A DNA stretch of 52,485 nucleotides from an uncultured Prevotella sp. (GTDB taxonomy: Bacteria; Bacteroidota; Bacteroidia; Bacteroidales; Bacteroidaceae). The position numbers and the translations under genes are program-made. This document shows, in pieces, positions 8,453-17,307 of this stretch. Every line of letters begins with the position of its first letter. Position 1 is the first letter of the stretch. The notes below the pieces were generated by a model. It was not told the DNA's origin and searched no databases. It saw nothing but the letters and a program-made list of their open reading frames with translations. The DNA lies in assembly GCA_900315695.1 (NCBI GenBank), contig ONAE01000022.1:1-52485 (forward strand). Direction: 5' to 3'.

Positions 8453-9601
8453 TTAATAAGCATGGTCGCTTTCGAGTTCCTCTTTTGTTAGTTTCTTTGC
8501 ATCGATGGCGCGCCAGGCGTAGATGATATATGCCAGTACGAACGGCACGAGCAGCGATACCCAGAACATCGTGGTAAGCGTGAACTCACTGCTGCAGGAG
8601 TTCTGGATAGTAAGCGACGACTGCAGATCGGCGGTAGAGGGATAGTAGGCGGTGTTGTTCCAGGCAGAGCAGAGCAACAGGGCCAGTACGGTGAGTACGG
8701 TACCGATGCCTGCAGGCCAGATGCCACCTACATAATCCTTCGAGAAGATGGTCTTGCCGATGCCGAAGAGTACGAGCACCACACCGATGAGAAGCACCAC
8801 CAGCAGATACCACATGTCGAGGAAGTTGGTAAGATATTTGTTGGGCTCCATAAAGATGATGCCTGTCTCGGGGTTGTAGGCAAAGCCCTCCTTAAGCAGC
8901 AGATGGACGAAATAGGCCACGAAGAGTACGAGGAAGGGAACGGCAGCCCCAATCAGTCGGCCACCACAGCGTGCGCGGATAGCCTCGTCGGCCACATTGT
9001 TCTTCACATAGAGGATGCCCAGGATGCGTGCCAGGAACACCACGGCGAAGCCGAAGACCAGCACCCAGGGATTGAGCAAGGCGTCGAGACCATGTGAGGC
9101 ATTGGCCCATGAAGAGATGATGGGGGTGATGGCACCTGCATCGATGAGATTGTCCTTTGCCACGATGAAGTTCGAACCCTCGAAGAAGGTGGCTACGGCT
9201 CCGCCTAATAGCAGCGGACCCAGGATGCCGTTGAGGGTGAGGAAGAACTGGAACGTGCGCGGCCCGAGGATGTTGCCGATCTTGTTCTGGAACTCATAGC
9301 TGACTGCCTGAAGCACAAACGTGAAGAGAATGATCATCCAGAGCCAGTAGGCACCGCCAAATGAGGTGGAGTAGAACAAGGGGAACGAGGCAAAGAACGC
9401 GCCACCAAAGGTGACGAGGGTGGTGAAGGTGAACTCCCATTTGCGCCCTGTGGAGTTATAGACCAGTCGGCGCCCCTCTTCCGTCTGTCCTAAAGAACTG
9501 GCTACAGAGTTGGCTCCCTGTACGAAGAGCAAGAAGACTAAGAGTGCTCCTAAAAGAGATACTATGAAGCACCAGTAGTGCTGTAAGAATTCGTATGTCA
9601 T
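8453..9601 (-). CDS. cydB: Cytochrome bd ubiquinol oxidase subunit II
   Basis: A 382-residue polytopic membrane protein of the CydB family (GANSVASSLGQTEEGRRLVYNSTG, FEFQ-type EFQNKIG segment, C-terminal WRAIDAKKLTKEEL). With CydA it forms the quinol oxidase that reduces O2 to water without pumping protons and gives high-affinity, microaerobic respiration and oxygen removal, as known for Bacteroides "nanaerobes". The ATG overlaps the cydA stop by 4 nt (ATGA), so the two subunits are translationally coupled. The frame starts with MTYEFLQHYW as in relatives. Confidence 0.95.
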   Translation of the reverse strand: MTYEFLQHYWCFIVSLLGALLVFLLFVQGANSVASSLGQTEEGRRLVYNSTGRKWEFTFTTLVTFGGAFFASFPLFYSTSFGGAYWLWMIILFTFVLQAVSYEFQNKIGNILGPRTFQFFLTLNGILGPLLLGGAVATFFEGSNFIVAKDNLIDAGAITPIISSWANASHGLDALLNPWVLVFGFAVVFLARILGILYVKNNVADEAIRARCGGRLIGAAVPFLVLFVAYFVHLLLKEGFAYNPETGIIFMEPNKYLTNFLDMWYLLVVLLIGVVLVLFGIGKTIFSKDYVGGIWPAGIGTVLTVLALLLCSAWNNTAYYPSTADLQSSLTIQNSCSSEFTLTTMFWVSLLVPFVLAYIIYAWRAIDAKKLTKEELESDHAY

Positions 9602-11130
9602 AATTGTGGTCCTTTCTTGATTTGTTTAAGCATGATGTTGATCTCTACGGCCAGCATGGTCGTGAAGAGGATGAGGAACAGGAAGAACGTGATCATCACA
9701 CTCGACGACTGGAGGTCGCTGACAGCTGCCCACGTTGGGAGCATGTCTTGGATGGTCCAGGGCTGACGGCCGAACTCTGCAACGAGCCAGCCACTCTCAG
9801 AGGCGATGTAAGCCAACGGGATGAGGGCAATGGCAATCCAGTAGTGCCACTTCGGCAGCCCTGTGATGCTGCGGTCGCGCCACAGCTGTTTTGGCCATCC
9901 GTAAGCGCCTGCCAACACAACGGCGAAGAAGAGAATGAACAGGCAGCCTGCACCCACCATGATGCGGAAGGCCCAGAAGTTGACGGCGATGGGTGGCACC
10001 ACCTCTGATTTGTCGCGGATGTAGCCGTAGCCGAAATAGGGCATATTCTCGTTAAGGATGCTGAGTTGCTTGTTAAGCAGGGTGTCTTCTGCACCTTCTT
10101 TCTTTCCCTTGCGATAGGCGGCAAGGGCAGCGATGGCTTTTTTGCCCCGCTCGATCTTCTCATCGACAGAGGGCTCTACCTTTCCGTCGGGCGTGGTGTA
10201 GCCGTTCAGGATGTTGTTCACACCTGGCACATAGCCTTCGAAGTCGTTGGTAGCCATGAAAGAGAGAGCATTGGGAACTTCGATACCTTCGACGACTTTC
10301 AGACCAACACCGTTGCCACCATCATAGAGAGCCTCCATCGCTGCCAGTTTCATGGGCTGTACAGCAGCCACATCCTGAGCTGACTTATGCCCTGTGGCAG
10401 CAGCTAGCAGGGAGGCTACCAGACCTACGGCAGCACCGATTTTCATGCTCTCGATCGACAGGCGCGGTTCGCGACGTTTGAGCATGTACCAGCTGCACAC
10501 ACCCACGCAGAAGACGGCACCGATGATCCAGGCAGAGGTCACCGTGTGACAGAACTTGCTGACGGCAAAGGGGGAGAGGGCCACTTCGAAGAAGCTGACC
10601 ATCTCGTTACGCATGGTGTCAGGATTGAATGCACAGCCTACGGGATACTGCATCCAGGCGTTGGCTACAAGAATCCACCAGGCAGAGATCGTGGCGCCCA
10701 GACCTGTGAGCCAGGTAGAGGCGAGGTGGAAACCATGTGACACCTTTTTCCAACCGAAATACATCACAGCCACGAAGGTTGATTCCATGAAGAAGGCTAC
10801 GATACCCTCGACAGCCAATGGGGCTCCGAAGATATCACCCACAAACCAGGAGTAGTTGGACCAGTTGGTACCAAACTCAAACTCGAGGATGATACCTGTG
10901 GCGACACCCATGGCGAAGTTAATTCCGAAGAGTTTCTGCCAGAAGACAGCAGCATCTTTCCAGAACTGCTCTTTCGTACGATAATAGATGGTCTCCACGA
11001 TACCCATGATGACCGCCAGTCCGAGGGTCAGGGGCACGAAGAGCCAGTGATAGATTGCCGTGAGGGCGAATTGCGCTCTCGACCAGTCAATGGTGCCGGC
11101 ATCAATGTCTAATAGTAGGTTGTTGAACAT
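9598..11130 (-). CDS. cydA: Cytochrome bd ubiquinol oxidase subunit I
   Basis: A 510-residue heme-bearing subunit. Visible are the N-terminal SRAQFALTAIYHWLFVPLTLG, with the haem-ligand His in helix 1, the FGTNWSNYSWFVGDIFGAPLAVEG block, an extended quinol-binding loop (around DEKIERGKKAIAALAAYRK) and the conserved GRQPW in the seventh-helix region. The protein binds b558, b595 and d haems in the inner membrane. It is preceded by a small DUF4492 gene and followed by cydB, an order typical of Bacteroidetes. No cydCD assembly transporter lies in this window. Confidence 0.95.
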   Translation of the reverse strand: MFNNLLLDIDAGTIDWSRAQFALTAIYHWLFVPLTLGLAVIMGIVETIYYRTKEQFWKDAAVFWQKLFGINFAMGVATGIILEFEFGTNWSNYSWFVGDIFGAPLAVEGIVAFFMESTFVAVMYFGWKKVSHGFHLASTWLTGLGATISAWWILVANAWMQYPVGCAFNPDTMRNEMVSFFEVALSPFAVSKFCHTVTSAWIIGAVFCVGVCSWYMLKRREPRLSIESMKIGAAVGLVASLLAAATGHKSAQDVAAVQPMKLAAMEALYDGGNGVGLKVVEGIEVPNALSFMATNDFEGYVPGVNNILNGYTTPDGKVEPSVDEKIERGKKAIAALAAYRKGKKEGAEDTLLNKQLSILNENMPYFGYGYIRDKSEVVPPIAVNFWAFRIMVGAGCLFILFFAVVLAGAYGWPKQLWRDRSITGLPKWHYWIAIALIPLAYIASESGWLVAEFGRQPWTIQDMLPTWAAVSDLQSSSVMITFFLFLILFTTMLAVEINIMLKQIKKGPQL

Positions 11131-11163
11131 AATATTTGAAATTTAATGTTTAATCTATAATCT

Positions 11164-11382
11164 TTAATGTGCCCGCTCTACGAGTTCTGTGGCGACATAA
11201 CCCGATTCATCACCCTGGGCGTGCTCTTTCAGAAAATTGGGGAAGAAGAACACTTTCAGGATGGCAAAGATGATAAACAGCTTAATGAGGATGATTGCCC
11301 ACAACGTCTTACCTAAACGCATGGAGCGAAATCCGTCGTAATAGAGGTCGAAAGCCTTATGCAGAAAACTGTCTTTGTTCAT
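11164..11382 (-). CDS. DUF4492 small membrane protein of the cyd operon
   Basis: A 72-residue protein with one long hydrophobic helix (LWAIILIKLFIIFAILKVFFF), preceded by the family motif DLYYDGFRSMRLGKTLW. DUF4492 proteins regularly precede cydA in Bacteroidetes; a role as accessory subunit or assembly factor of the bd oxidase, like CydX/CydY in proteobacteria, is a guess from size and position. A longer frame reaches 11433, but it would include the promoter box at 11403-11410, so ATG 11382 (MNKDSFLHKAF) is the start. Confidence 0.8.
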   Translation of the reverse strand: MNKDSFLHKAFDLYYDGFRSMRLGKTLWAIILIKLFIIFAILKVFFFPNFLKEHAQGDESGYVATELVERAH

Positions 11383-11402
11383 AGGTTGTTGTATTTTTGT
11401 CG

Positions 11403-11434
11403 CAAATATAAGATATTTCTTGATAACTTCCAAA
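11403..11434 (-). promoter_or_regulatory. Promoter of the DUF4492-cydAB operon
   Basis: On the minus strand TTTG (11431-11434), 20 nt, then TATATTTG (11403-11410), a full match to the Bacteroidetes consensus. The start codon lies about 20 nt downstream. No clear operator repeat was seen. Confidence 0.82.
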
Positions 11435-11462
11435 TAAATAAGGTATAAAACTGCAAAAAAAC

Positions 11463-11493
11463 TTTGTTATTTCATCGAAAAGCACTAACTTTG
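11463..11493 (+). promoter_or_regulatory. Promoter of the export operon
   Basis: TTTG (11463-11466), 19 nt, TAACTTTG (11486-11493). The first ATG of the operon is 26 nt further on. It is divergent from the cyd promoter some 30 nt away. Confidence 0.8.
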
Positions 11494-11519
11494 CACCGAT
11501 TTTTCAGAAACAAACTTGA

Positions 11520-12392
11520 ATGAATAAGAAAATATTGATCCCTCTCATCGCGCTGGTACTGGTGCTTTGCGGGGGTATTGTATGGTTGTTTTTCTCACTG
11601 CAGGAACAGAAGCAGGTGAACGAGGAGATGCAGGAACTCGTGGAGATGGACAAACAGGAGATGGAGGATGAGTATGCGCACTTCGCCTTGCAGTACGATG
11701 AGATGAAGACGCAGATTACGAACGACTCCATCGTGGCACAGTTGGCACAAGAACAGGAGAAGACTGAGCAGTTGCTGGAGGAACTGAAGCGTGTGAAGGC
11801 GACGGATGCCCGTGAGATAGCCCGTCTGAAGAAAGAACTGGAGACAGTGAGAGCCGTGCTGCGTGACTATGTGATGCAGATCGACTCGCTGAATCGTCTG
11901 AATGAGAACCTGATGGCGGAGAACTCTCGTGTGAACGCAGAACTGGAACAGCGCACGGCACAGGTGGCTGGTCTCAGTAGTGAGAAAGCCTCACTCTCAG
12001 AGAAAGTGGCGATTGCTTCACAGCTTGATGCTGCCGGTATTCAGCTCAAGCTCTTGAACAAGCGCGGCAAGGATACGAAGAAACTGAAGGACTGCAAACA
12101 GATGCAGGTGGACTTCTCGATTACGAGGAACGTGAATGCCGCGAACGGGCATCGCACCATCTATGTGCGTATCCAGAATCCTGGCGGAAATGTGCTGGGT
12201 GGCGGTGGTACCTTCGCCTACGAGAACCGTCAGCTGGAGTGCTCTGCCCACAAGGCGATCGAATATACAGGGGAAGAGACCCATGTGACGGTCTTCTGGA
12301 ATGTCTCTCAGATGTTGGAGGCAGGCGACTATCGCGTGAGTATCTTTGCCGATGGAAATATGATAGGAACAAGAACATTTAGTTACAATTAA
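11520..12392 (+). CDS. Membrane-anchored coiled-coil protein, function unknown
   Basis: A 290-residue protein with one N-terminal transmembrane helix (ILIPLIALVLVLCGGIVWLFF), a long heptad-rich coiled coil (~30-170; LLEELKRVKATDAREIARLKKELETV and following) and a compact C-terminal beta domain (~190-290; TIYVRIQNPGGNVLGGG, VTVFWNVSQMLEAGDYRVSIFADGN) resembling an Ig-like fold. The domain should face the periplasm. It is the first gene of an export operon, with a 6-nt gap to tolC, so it may be a structural or regulatory partner of the exporter. I do not recognise a named family; the function is open. Confidence 0.7.
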   Translation: MNKKILIPLIALVLVLCGGIVWLFFSLQEQKQVNEEMQELVEMDKQEMEDEYAHFALQYDEMKTQITNDSIVAQLAQEQEKTEQLLEELKRVKATDAREIARLKKELETVRAVLRDYVMQIDSLNRLNENLMAENSRVNAELEQRTAQVAGLSSEKASLSEKVAIASQLDAAGIQLKLLNKRGKDTKKLKDCKQMQVDFSITRNVNAANGHRTIYVRIQNPGGNVLGGGGTFAYENRQLECSAHKAIEYTGEETHVTVFWNVSQMLEAGDYRVSIFADGNMIGTRTFSYN

Positions 12393-12398
12393 TAGAAT

Positions 12399-13817
12399 AT
12401 GAATAGAAAGATTGCTTTTGGCTTTTGGCTGATGGCCTTCGGCTTCTTGCCGGCTGCTGCACAGAGGGTGCTCTCGCTCGACAGTTGCCGGCAGATGGCC
12501 TTGCGCAACAACAAGCAGCTAAGTATCTCCAAGATGAAGCAGGATGTGGCGGCTAATGAACGTAAGTCGGCCCGCACCAAGTTTCTTCCTCATGTGAATG
12601 CTCTCGGCACCTATGTACACACGACGAAGGAAGTGTCCATACTGAACGATAATCAGAAGTTCGCGCTTTCAAATGTGGGTACAGGTTTAGTATCACAGAT
12701 ACCGGCTCCGATGCAAGAGAAGTTGGCTGGACTTCAGACGGCGCTAAACGCTCTTGGACAGGATGTTGTTGATGCGTTTCGTACTGATACACGTGATATG
12801 TTTGCGGGTACCATCGCTCTTACGCAGCCCATTTTTATGGGTGGTAGTATTATCGCTTTTAATAAGATTGCTGATATCAAGGAGAGAATTGCTGCGAATT
12901 CGCTGGATGCCAGCAGACAGTCAACGCTTTATACGATCGATCAGGCCTATTGGCAGGTAGTGTCGCTGCACCACAAGAAACAGCTGGCACAGAGCTATCT
13001 CGATCTGGTGAAGAAGCTTGATGTTGATGTCCGCAAGATGATCGATGAAGGTGTTGCCACGAAAAGCGACGGTCTGAGTGTCGATGTGAAGGTGAATGAG
13101 GCAGAGATGACGCTGACGAAGGTGAACGACGGACTTGTACTCTCGCGTATGCTGCTGAACCAGCTCTGCGGACTGCCGCTTGACGAACAGGTGACACTCG
13201 CTGATGAGCTGGCAGAGAACATTGCCGTTGTAGAGATCTCGGCAAAGCCTGATGTGGAGATGGCCGTTGCAAACCGTCCGGAGTTGAAGTTACTTGAGAA
13301 TACGGTTGCCCTTTCCAAGCAAGCCACCAATGTACTGAAGGCCGGCAATCTGCCGCAGGTGGCACTGACGGGTGGCTATCTCATCAGTAATCCCAATGTG
13401 TTTAACGGTTTCGAGAAGAAGTTCTCTGGTATGTGGAATGTCGGAGTCTCCGTGCGAGTACCCATCTGGAACTGGGGCGACGTGATGTATAAGGTACGTG
13501 CCTCAAAAGGAACCACTGCGATTGTCAACCTTGAACTGGCTGATGCCCGTGAGAAGATAGAGCTCCAGGTGAACCAGACAGCTTTTAAGGTGGAGGAAGC
13601 AAATAAGAAACTGGCGATGGCTCAGTCGAATATCCAGCGTGCAGACGAGAACCTGCGCATGGCTAATCTCGGATTCCGTGAGGGTGTGATCACACCTACC
13701 ACGGTGATGGAAGCCCAGACCGCCTGGCTCCAGGCTCAGTCGCAGAAGATTGATGCGGAGATTGATGTCAAGTTGTCGCAGGTTGATCTGCAGAAGGCAC
13801 TTGGTACATTAGAATAA
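12399..13817 (+). CDS. TolC-family outer-membrane efflux protein
   Basis: A 472-residue protein with a signal peptide (FGFLPAAAQR) and two related halves of alpha-helical hairpins, as in TolC/OprM: LSLDSCRQMALRNNKQL at the start, a GTIALTQPIFMGGSI strand region, DGLSVDVKVNEAEM, and in the second half VSVRVPIWNWGDV and NLRMANLGFREGVITPTTVMEAQTAWLQAQSQ. It forms the outer-membrane exit duct of a tripartite exporter. The membrane-fusion protein and two ABC-2 permeases follow in the same operon. Confidence 0.9.
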   Translation: MNRKIAFGFWLMAFGFLPAAAQRVLSLDSCRQMALRNNKQLSISKMKQDVAANERKSARTKFLPHVNALGTYVHTTKEVSILNDNQKFALSNVGTGLVSQIPAPMQEKLAGLQTALNALGQDVVDAFRTDTRDMFAGTIALTQPIFMGGSIIAFNKIADIKERIAANSLDASRQSTLYTIDQAYWQVVSLHHKKQLAQSYLDLVKKLDVDVRKMIDEGVATKSDGLSVDVKVNEAEMTLTKVNDGLVLSRMLLNQLCGLPLDEQVTLADELAENIAVVEISAKPDVEMAVANRPELKLLENTVALSKQATNVLKAGNLPQVALTGGYLISNPNVFNGFEKKFSGMWNVGVSVRVPIWNWGDVMYKVRASKGTTAIVNLELADAREKIELQVNQTAFKVEEANKKLAMAQSNIQRADENLRMANLGFREGVITPTTVMEAQTAWLQAQSQKIDAEIDVKLSQVDLQKALGTLE

Positions 13818-13852
13818 TAATAGTAATAGTTAAATAGTCAAATAATAAAATC

Positions 13853-14839
13853 ATGTCAGCAAATAGTCAACATAAAAACATTATCCTTGCCGTCTTGGGT
13901 TTTGCGGCAGTAGTGATGATCGTAGCAGTGATAGGACTCCTCGCTATCGACCGTGATCCGGATATGATCCAGGGACAAGTAGAGGTCAGTGAGTATCGTG
14001 TTTCAAGTAAGGTTCCAGGCCGTATCCTCGAACTCCGTGTGAAGGAGGGCGACTACGTGAAGGCTGGTGATACGCTTGCCATTCTGGATGCCCCGGAGGT
14101 GCGTGCGAAGATGGAACAGGCACAAAGTGCTGAGAATGCCGCAGCCGCTTTGGAGCTGAAGGCTCAGAACGGTGCCCGCAAAGAGCAGATCCAGGGTGCT
14201 TTCTCTGTATTACAGCAGGCGAAAGCAGGTTTCGAGATCGCAGAGAAATCCTACAACCGTGTGCAGCGTCTTTTCGACGAGGGGGTGATGAGTGCCCAGA
14301 AGCGTGATGAGGCTTTTGCCAGCTACAAGGCGATGGAAGCTCAGATGAAGGCTGCCCAGAGTCAGTACGACATGGCAGTGAATGGTGCCCGCATGGAAGA
14401 CAAGATGGCTGCATCTGCCCAGGTGGGTCGTGCCAAGGGTGCCGTACAGGAGGTGACCTCCTATATCCATGAGACGGTTCAGATCGCCCAGAAAGAGGGT
14501 GAGGTTACCGATATCTATCCGAAGGTGGGTGAGCTGGTAGGTACTGGCTCTCCTATCATGTCGATTGCCATGATGGACGACATGTGGGGTACCTTCAACG
14601 TGCGTGAGGATCAGTTGAACGGCATGCAGGTGGGCACAGAGTTTATGGCCTTCGTACCTGCCTTCAACAAAGAGGTGAAGATGAAAGTTTATCACCTGAA
14701 GGATCAGGGCTCGTTTGCTGTCTGGAAGGCTACTAAGGCGAATGGTCAGTACGACCTGAAGACGTTTGAGGTGAAGGCCCGTCCTGTGGAGAAGCTCGAT
14801 GGCCTGCGCCCAGGTATGTCACTCGTGATTAATAAGTAA
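13853..14839 (+). CDS. HlyD/EmrA-type membrane-fusion protein
   Basis: A 328-residue periplasmic adaptor anchored by one N-terminal helix (~10-32). It has a split biotinyl-lipoyl domain (YRVSSKVPGRILELRVKEGDYVKAGDTLA; second half GEVTDIYPKVGELVGTGSPIMSI), an alpha-helical hairpin (~75-200) and a beta-barrel region (WGTFNVREDQLNGMQVG). It would bridge the inner-membrane permeases and the TolC protein upstream. The YhiI-type relatives pair with ABC-2 permeases, as here. Confidence 0.88.
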   Translation: MSANSQHKNIILAVLGFAAVVMIVAVIGLLAIDRDPDMIQGQVEVSEYRVSSKVPGRILELRVKEGDYVKAGDTLAILDAPEVRAKMEQAQSAENAAAALELKAQNGARKEQIQGAFSVLQQAKAGFEIAEKSYNRVQRLFDEGVMSAQKRDEAFASYKAMEAQMKAAQSQYDMAVNGARMEDKMAASAQVGRAKGAVQEVTSYIHETVQIAQKEGEVTDIYPKVGELVGTGSPIMSIAMMDDMWGTFNVREDQLNGMQVGTEFMAFVPAFNKEVKMKVYHLKDQGSFAVWKATKANGQYDLKTFEVKARPVEKLDGLRPGMSLVINK

Positions 14840-14849
14840 TCCGTAAAAC

Positions 14850-16019
14850 GTGAAGTATCTGAAAGATATATGGGAAGTGACGAAGCGTGAATGCAAGATT
14901 CTCTATGTGAATCGCATTTACGGCTACTGTATGGTGGTGTTCCCGCTGCTGGCGATGCTGTTCTTCACCTCGCTGTTGAATGATGGTGTTCCGCAGGAGA
15001 TGCCTGTGGGCATTGTCGATCTCGACAACACCTCCATGACACGTGCCTTAGGGCGTAAGCTCGACGGCTTCCAGAATTCGAAGGTCGTGGCTAACTATAC
15101 CTCAGTGTCTGAGGCTCGTAAGGCGATGCAGGAGAACGTGATCTATGGTTTCCTCTATCTGCCGAAAGGTACGACGGAGAAACTGCTCGCCAGTCGCCGC
15201 CCAACCGTCTCGTTCTATTACAGCCAGACCTCGTTGTCGGCTGGTTCGATGGTGATGAAGGATCTGAAGACCACCGCCACCCTTGGTATGATGGGCGTTG
15301 GTCAGGCCACGATGCGTGCGAAGGGCTTGACGGAAAAGCAGATCCAGACCCTCTTGCAGCCTATCCGTATCGACCTTCATCAGGTGGTGAATCCCTGGAG
15401 CAACTATAACATCTATCTCTCCACCGTCTTCGTGCCTGGTGTGATGATGCTCTTCATGTTCCTCATCTCTGCCTATTCGTTGGGTATGGAGCTGAAGTTC
15501 GGTCGTGGTAAGGAGTGGTTGGCAATGGCTGATAACAAGATCGTTGTCGCCATTCTAGGTAAATATCTGCCTCAGGCACTGATATTCTCCTCCATCATCT
15601 TCTTCTATGAGTTCTATATCTACGGCATTCTCCACTTCCCCTACCAGGGAAGCCTGTGGGATGTGCTGTTGCTGATTTTGCTTCAGGTGTTCAGTTCTAT
15701 CGGCTTCGGCGTCTTCATCTTCGGTCTGATGCCTTCGCTTCGTATGTCGATGAGTATCTGTTCGCTATGGGCTGTGCTCAGTTTCTCGCTGGCAGGATCC
15801 GCTTTCCCCATGATGGGTATGGACGGCTCTTTGCAGGCGATGACCTGGCTCTTCCCCTTGCGTCATTATTATATGCTTTATCAGATTACGGTGTTTAATG
15901 GTTATCCGCTTGCCGATGCGTGGTTCCATCTGGTGGCTCTCGTAGCCTTCACGCTCACACCGTGGTTTGTTCTCAGTAAGGTTAAAAACGCCATGCTCAA
16001 CTATGTCTATATTCCATAA
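14850..16019 (+). CDS. ABC-2 type permease, first of two
   Basis: A 389-residue YhhJ/YbhR-like membrane protein: one N-terminal helix (YGYCMVVFPLLAMLFFTSLL), a large extracytoplasmic domain (~45-170; VGIVDLDNTSMTRALGRKLDGF) and five or six C-terminal helices containing FVPGVMMLFMFLISAYSLGMELKFGRGKEWL. It should form half of an export channel with the next gene. It starts with GTG 10 nt after the HlyD gene, and its end overlaps the next gene. No ATPase subunit is encoded nearby. Confidence 0.87.
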   Translation: MKYLKDIWEVTKRECKILYVNRIYGYCMVVFPLLAMLFFTSLLNDGVPQEMPVGIVDLDNTSMTRALGRKLDGFQNSKVVANYTSVSEARKAMQENVIYGFLYLPKGTTEKLLASRRPTVSFYYSQTSLSAGSMVMKDLKTTATLGMMGVGQATMRAKGLTEKQIQTLLQPIRIDLHQVVNPWSNYNIYLSTVFVPGVMMLFMFLISAYSLGMELKFGRGKEWLAMADNKIVVAILGKYLPQALIFSSIIFFYEFYIYGILHFPYQGSLWDVLLLILLQVFSSIGFGVFIFGLMPSLRMSMSICSLWAVLSFSLAGSAFPMMGMDGSLQAMTWLFPLRHYYMLYQITVFNGYPLADAWFHLVALVAFTLTPWFVLSKVKNAMLNYVYIP

Positions 16020-17277
16020 TATCCTAAACTGGCTTGATGATGCTACCTATGTGTGGCGGCAGGAATTAAAGCATGTGTTTCGCGATGAGGGCGTGCTGAT
16101 GTTCTGCATTGTGGTGCCCTTGGGTTACCCCTTGCTCTATTCGTGGATCTATAATAACGAGACGGTCCATGAGGTGCCAGTGGTAGTGGTCGATCATTCC
16201 AATTCACAACAGTCGCGCCAGTTCATCCGTATGTGCGATGCGTCGGCAGATGTGAAGGTGGCCTGCTATGCCGTTAACCTTGATGAGGCCAAGTCGCTGG
16301 TCGGTCGTCAGGTGGTGAAAGGCATCTATTATATTCCTGAGGATTTCGCTACCCGACTGAACCGCATGGAGCAGAGCACGATCAGTGTGTACTGTGACAT
16401 GTCACTGATGCTGACTTATAAGGCGATCTATCAGACGGCTTTGGCTGTGACGACAGGGATGGGCACCGCTATCAAGAAACAAATATCAGGAAACTATACG
16501 GCTCGTGATGATCTGGTCTCCACAAGTCCGCTGAAGATAGAAGAGGTTTCGGTCTTCAATCCTACGGGTGGTTATGGCTCGTCGGTGATTCCTGCGGTGC
16601 TGATGCTGATCATCCAGCAGACGCTGGCACTGGGTGTGGGCATGGCGGCAGGTACAGCACGTGAACGTAACCGATACAGCGACCTCGTTCCCATCAACCG
16701 ATGTTACTCCAGCGTAGGGCGTATCATCACCGGTAAGTCGTTGTGCTATCTCATGATCTATGCCGTGATGAGCACTTACCTGGTTGTCGTTGTTCCCAAG
16801 ATGTTCAGCTTCCTCCACATGGCTACCTGGCAGAATCTGCTCTTATTGATGATACCTTTCCTGCTGGCTTGCGTTTTCTTTGCCCAGACGATATCCTGTC
16901 TGGTGCACTATCGTGAGAATGTGATCCTGCTCATGGTGTTTGTCTCGTTGCCGCTGCTGTTCATGAGTGGTGTGTCATGGCCTCAGTCGTCTATCCCCAG
17001 CTACTGGCAGGGGGTGTCGTGGCTCTTCCCCAGCACCTTTGGCATACGGGCCTATATACGACTGAACTCGATGGGTGCGACGATAGCTGACGTGTCGCAC
17101 GAACTGATTTGCCTGTGGACGCTGGCAGCCTTTTATTTCACCACGTCTTGTATCGTATATGGTGTTGAGATGCGACTGTCTAAGCAACATGCACAGGAGC
17201 GTCTGGAGGCTCTGCGCAAGAAACGTGAGGTGCGCCTGCAGTTCAAAGGAAAGAAAAAAGGATCCGAAGCTAACTAA
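16003..17277 (+). CDS. ABC-2 type permease, second of two
   Basis: A 424-residue paralogue of the preceding permease with the same layout: N-terminal helix, exposed domain (VPVVVVDHSNSQQSRQFIRMCD), then FNPTGGYGSSVIPAVLMLIIQQTLALGVGMAAGTARERNRY and the C-terminal helices. ATG 16003 (MSIFHNILNWLDD) is preferred; a TTG at 15967 would lie deep in the upstream gene. The frames overlap by 17 nt, which suggests coupled synthesis of a heterodimer. The last codons and the stop lie inside the terminator hairpin. Confidence 0.87.
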   Translation: MSIFHNILNWLDDATYVWRQELKHVFRDEGVLMFCIVVPLGYPLLYSWIYNNETVHEVPVVVVDHSNSQQSRQFIRMCDASADVKVACYAVNLDEAKSLVGRQVVKGIYYIPEDFATRLNRMEQSTISVYCDMSLMLTYKAIYQTALAVTTGMGTAIKKQISGNYTARDDLVSTSPLKIEEVSVFNPTGGYGSSVIPAVLMLIIQQTLALGVGMAAGTARERNRYSDLVPINRCYSSVGRIITGKSLCYLMIYAVMSTYLVVVVPKMFSFLHMATWQNLLLLMIPFLLACVFFAQTISCLVHYRENVILLMVFVSLPLLFMSGVSWPQSSIPSYWQGVSWLFPSTFGIRAYIRLNSMGATIADVSHELICLWTLAAFYFTTSCIVYGVEMRLSKQHAQERLEALRKKREVRLQFKGKKKGSEAN

Positions 17278-17294
17278 GCTTCGGATCCTTTTTT
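17254..17294. terminator. Perfect bidirectional terminator overlapping the permease gene end
   Basis: An 18-bp perfect inverted repeat: left arm 17254-17271, loop AACTA (17272-17276), right arm 17277-17294, with an A tract on one side and a T tract on the other. The core is GGATCCGAAGCT. It ends the export operon on the plus strand and, read the other way, the ilvE-trmB-mrp operon. The permease stop codon TAA is at the loop/right-arm junction. Confidence 0.88.
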
Positions 17295-17307
17295 TGTTGG
17301 TCTTTCT

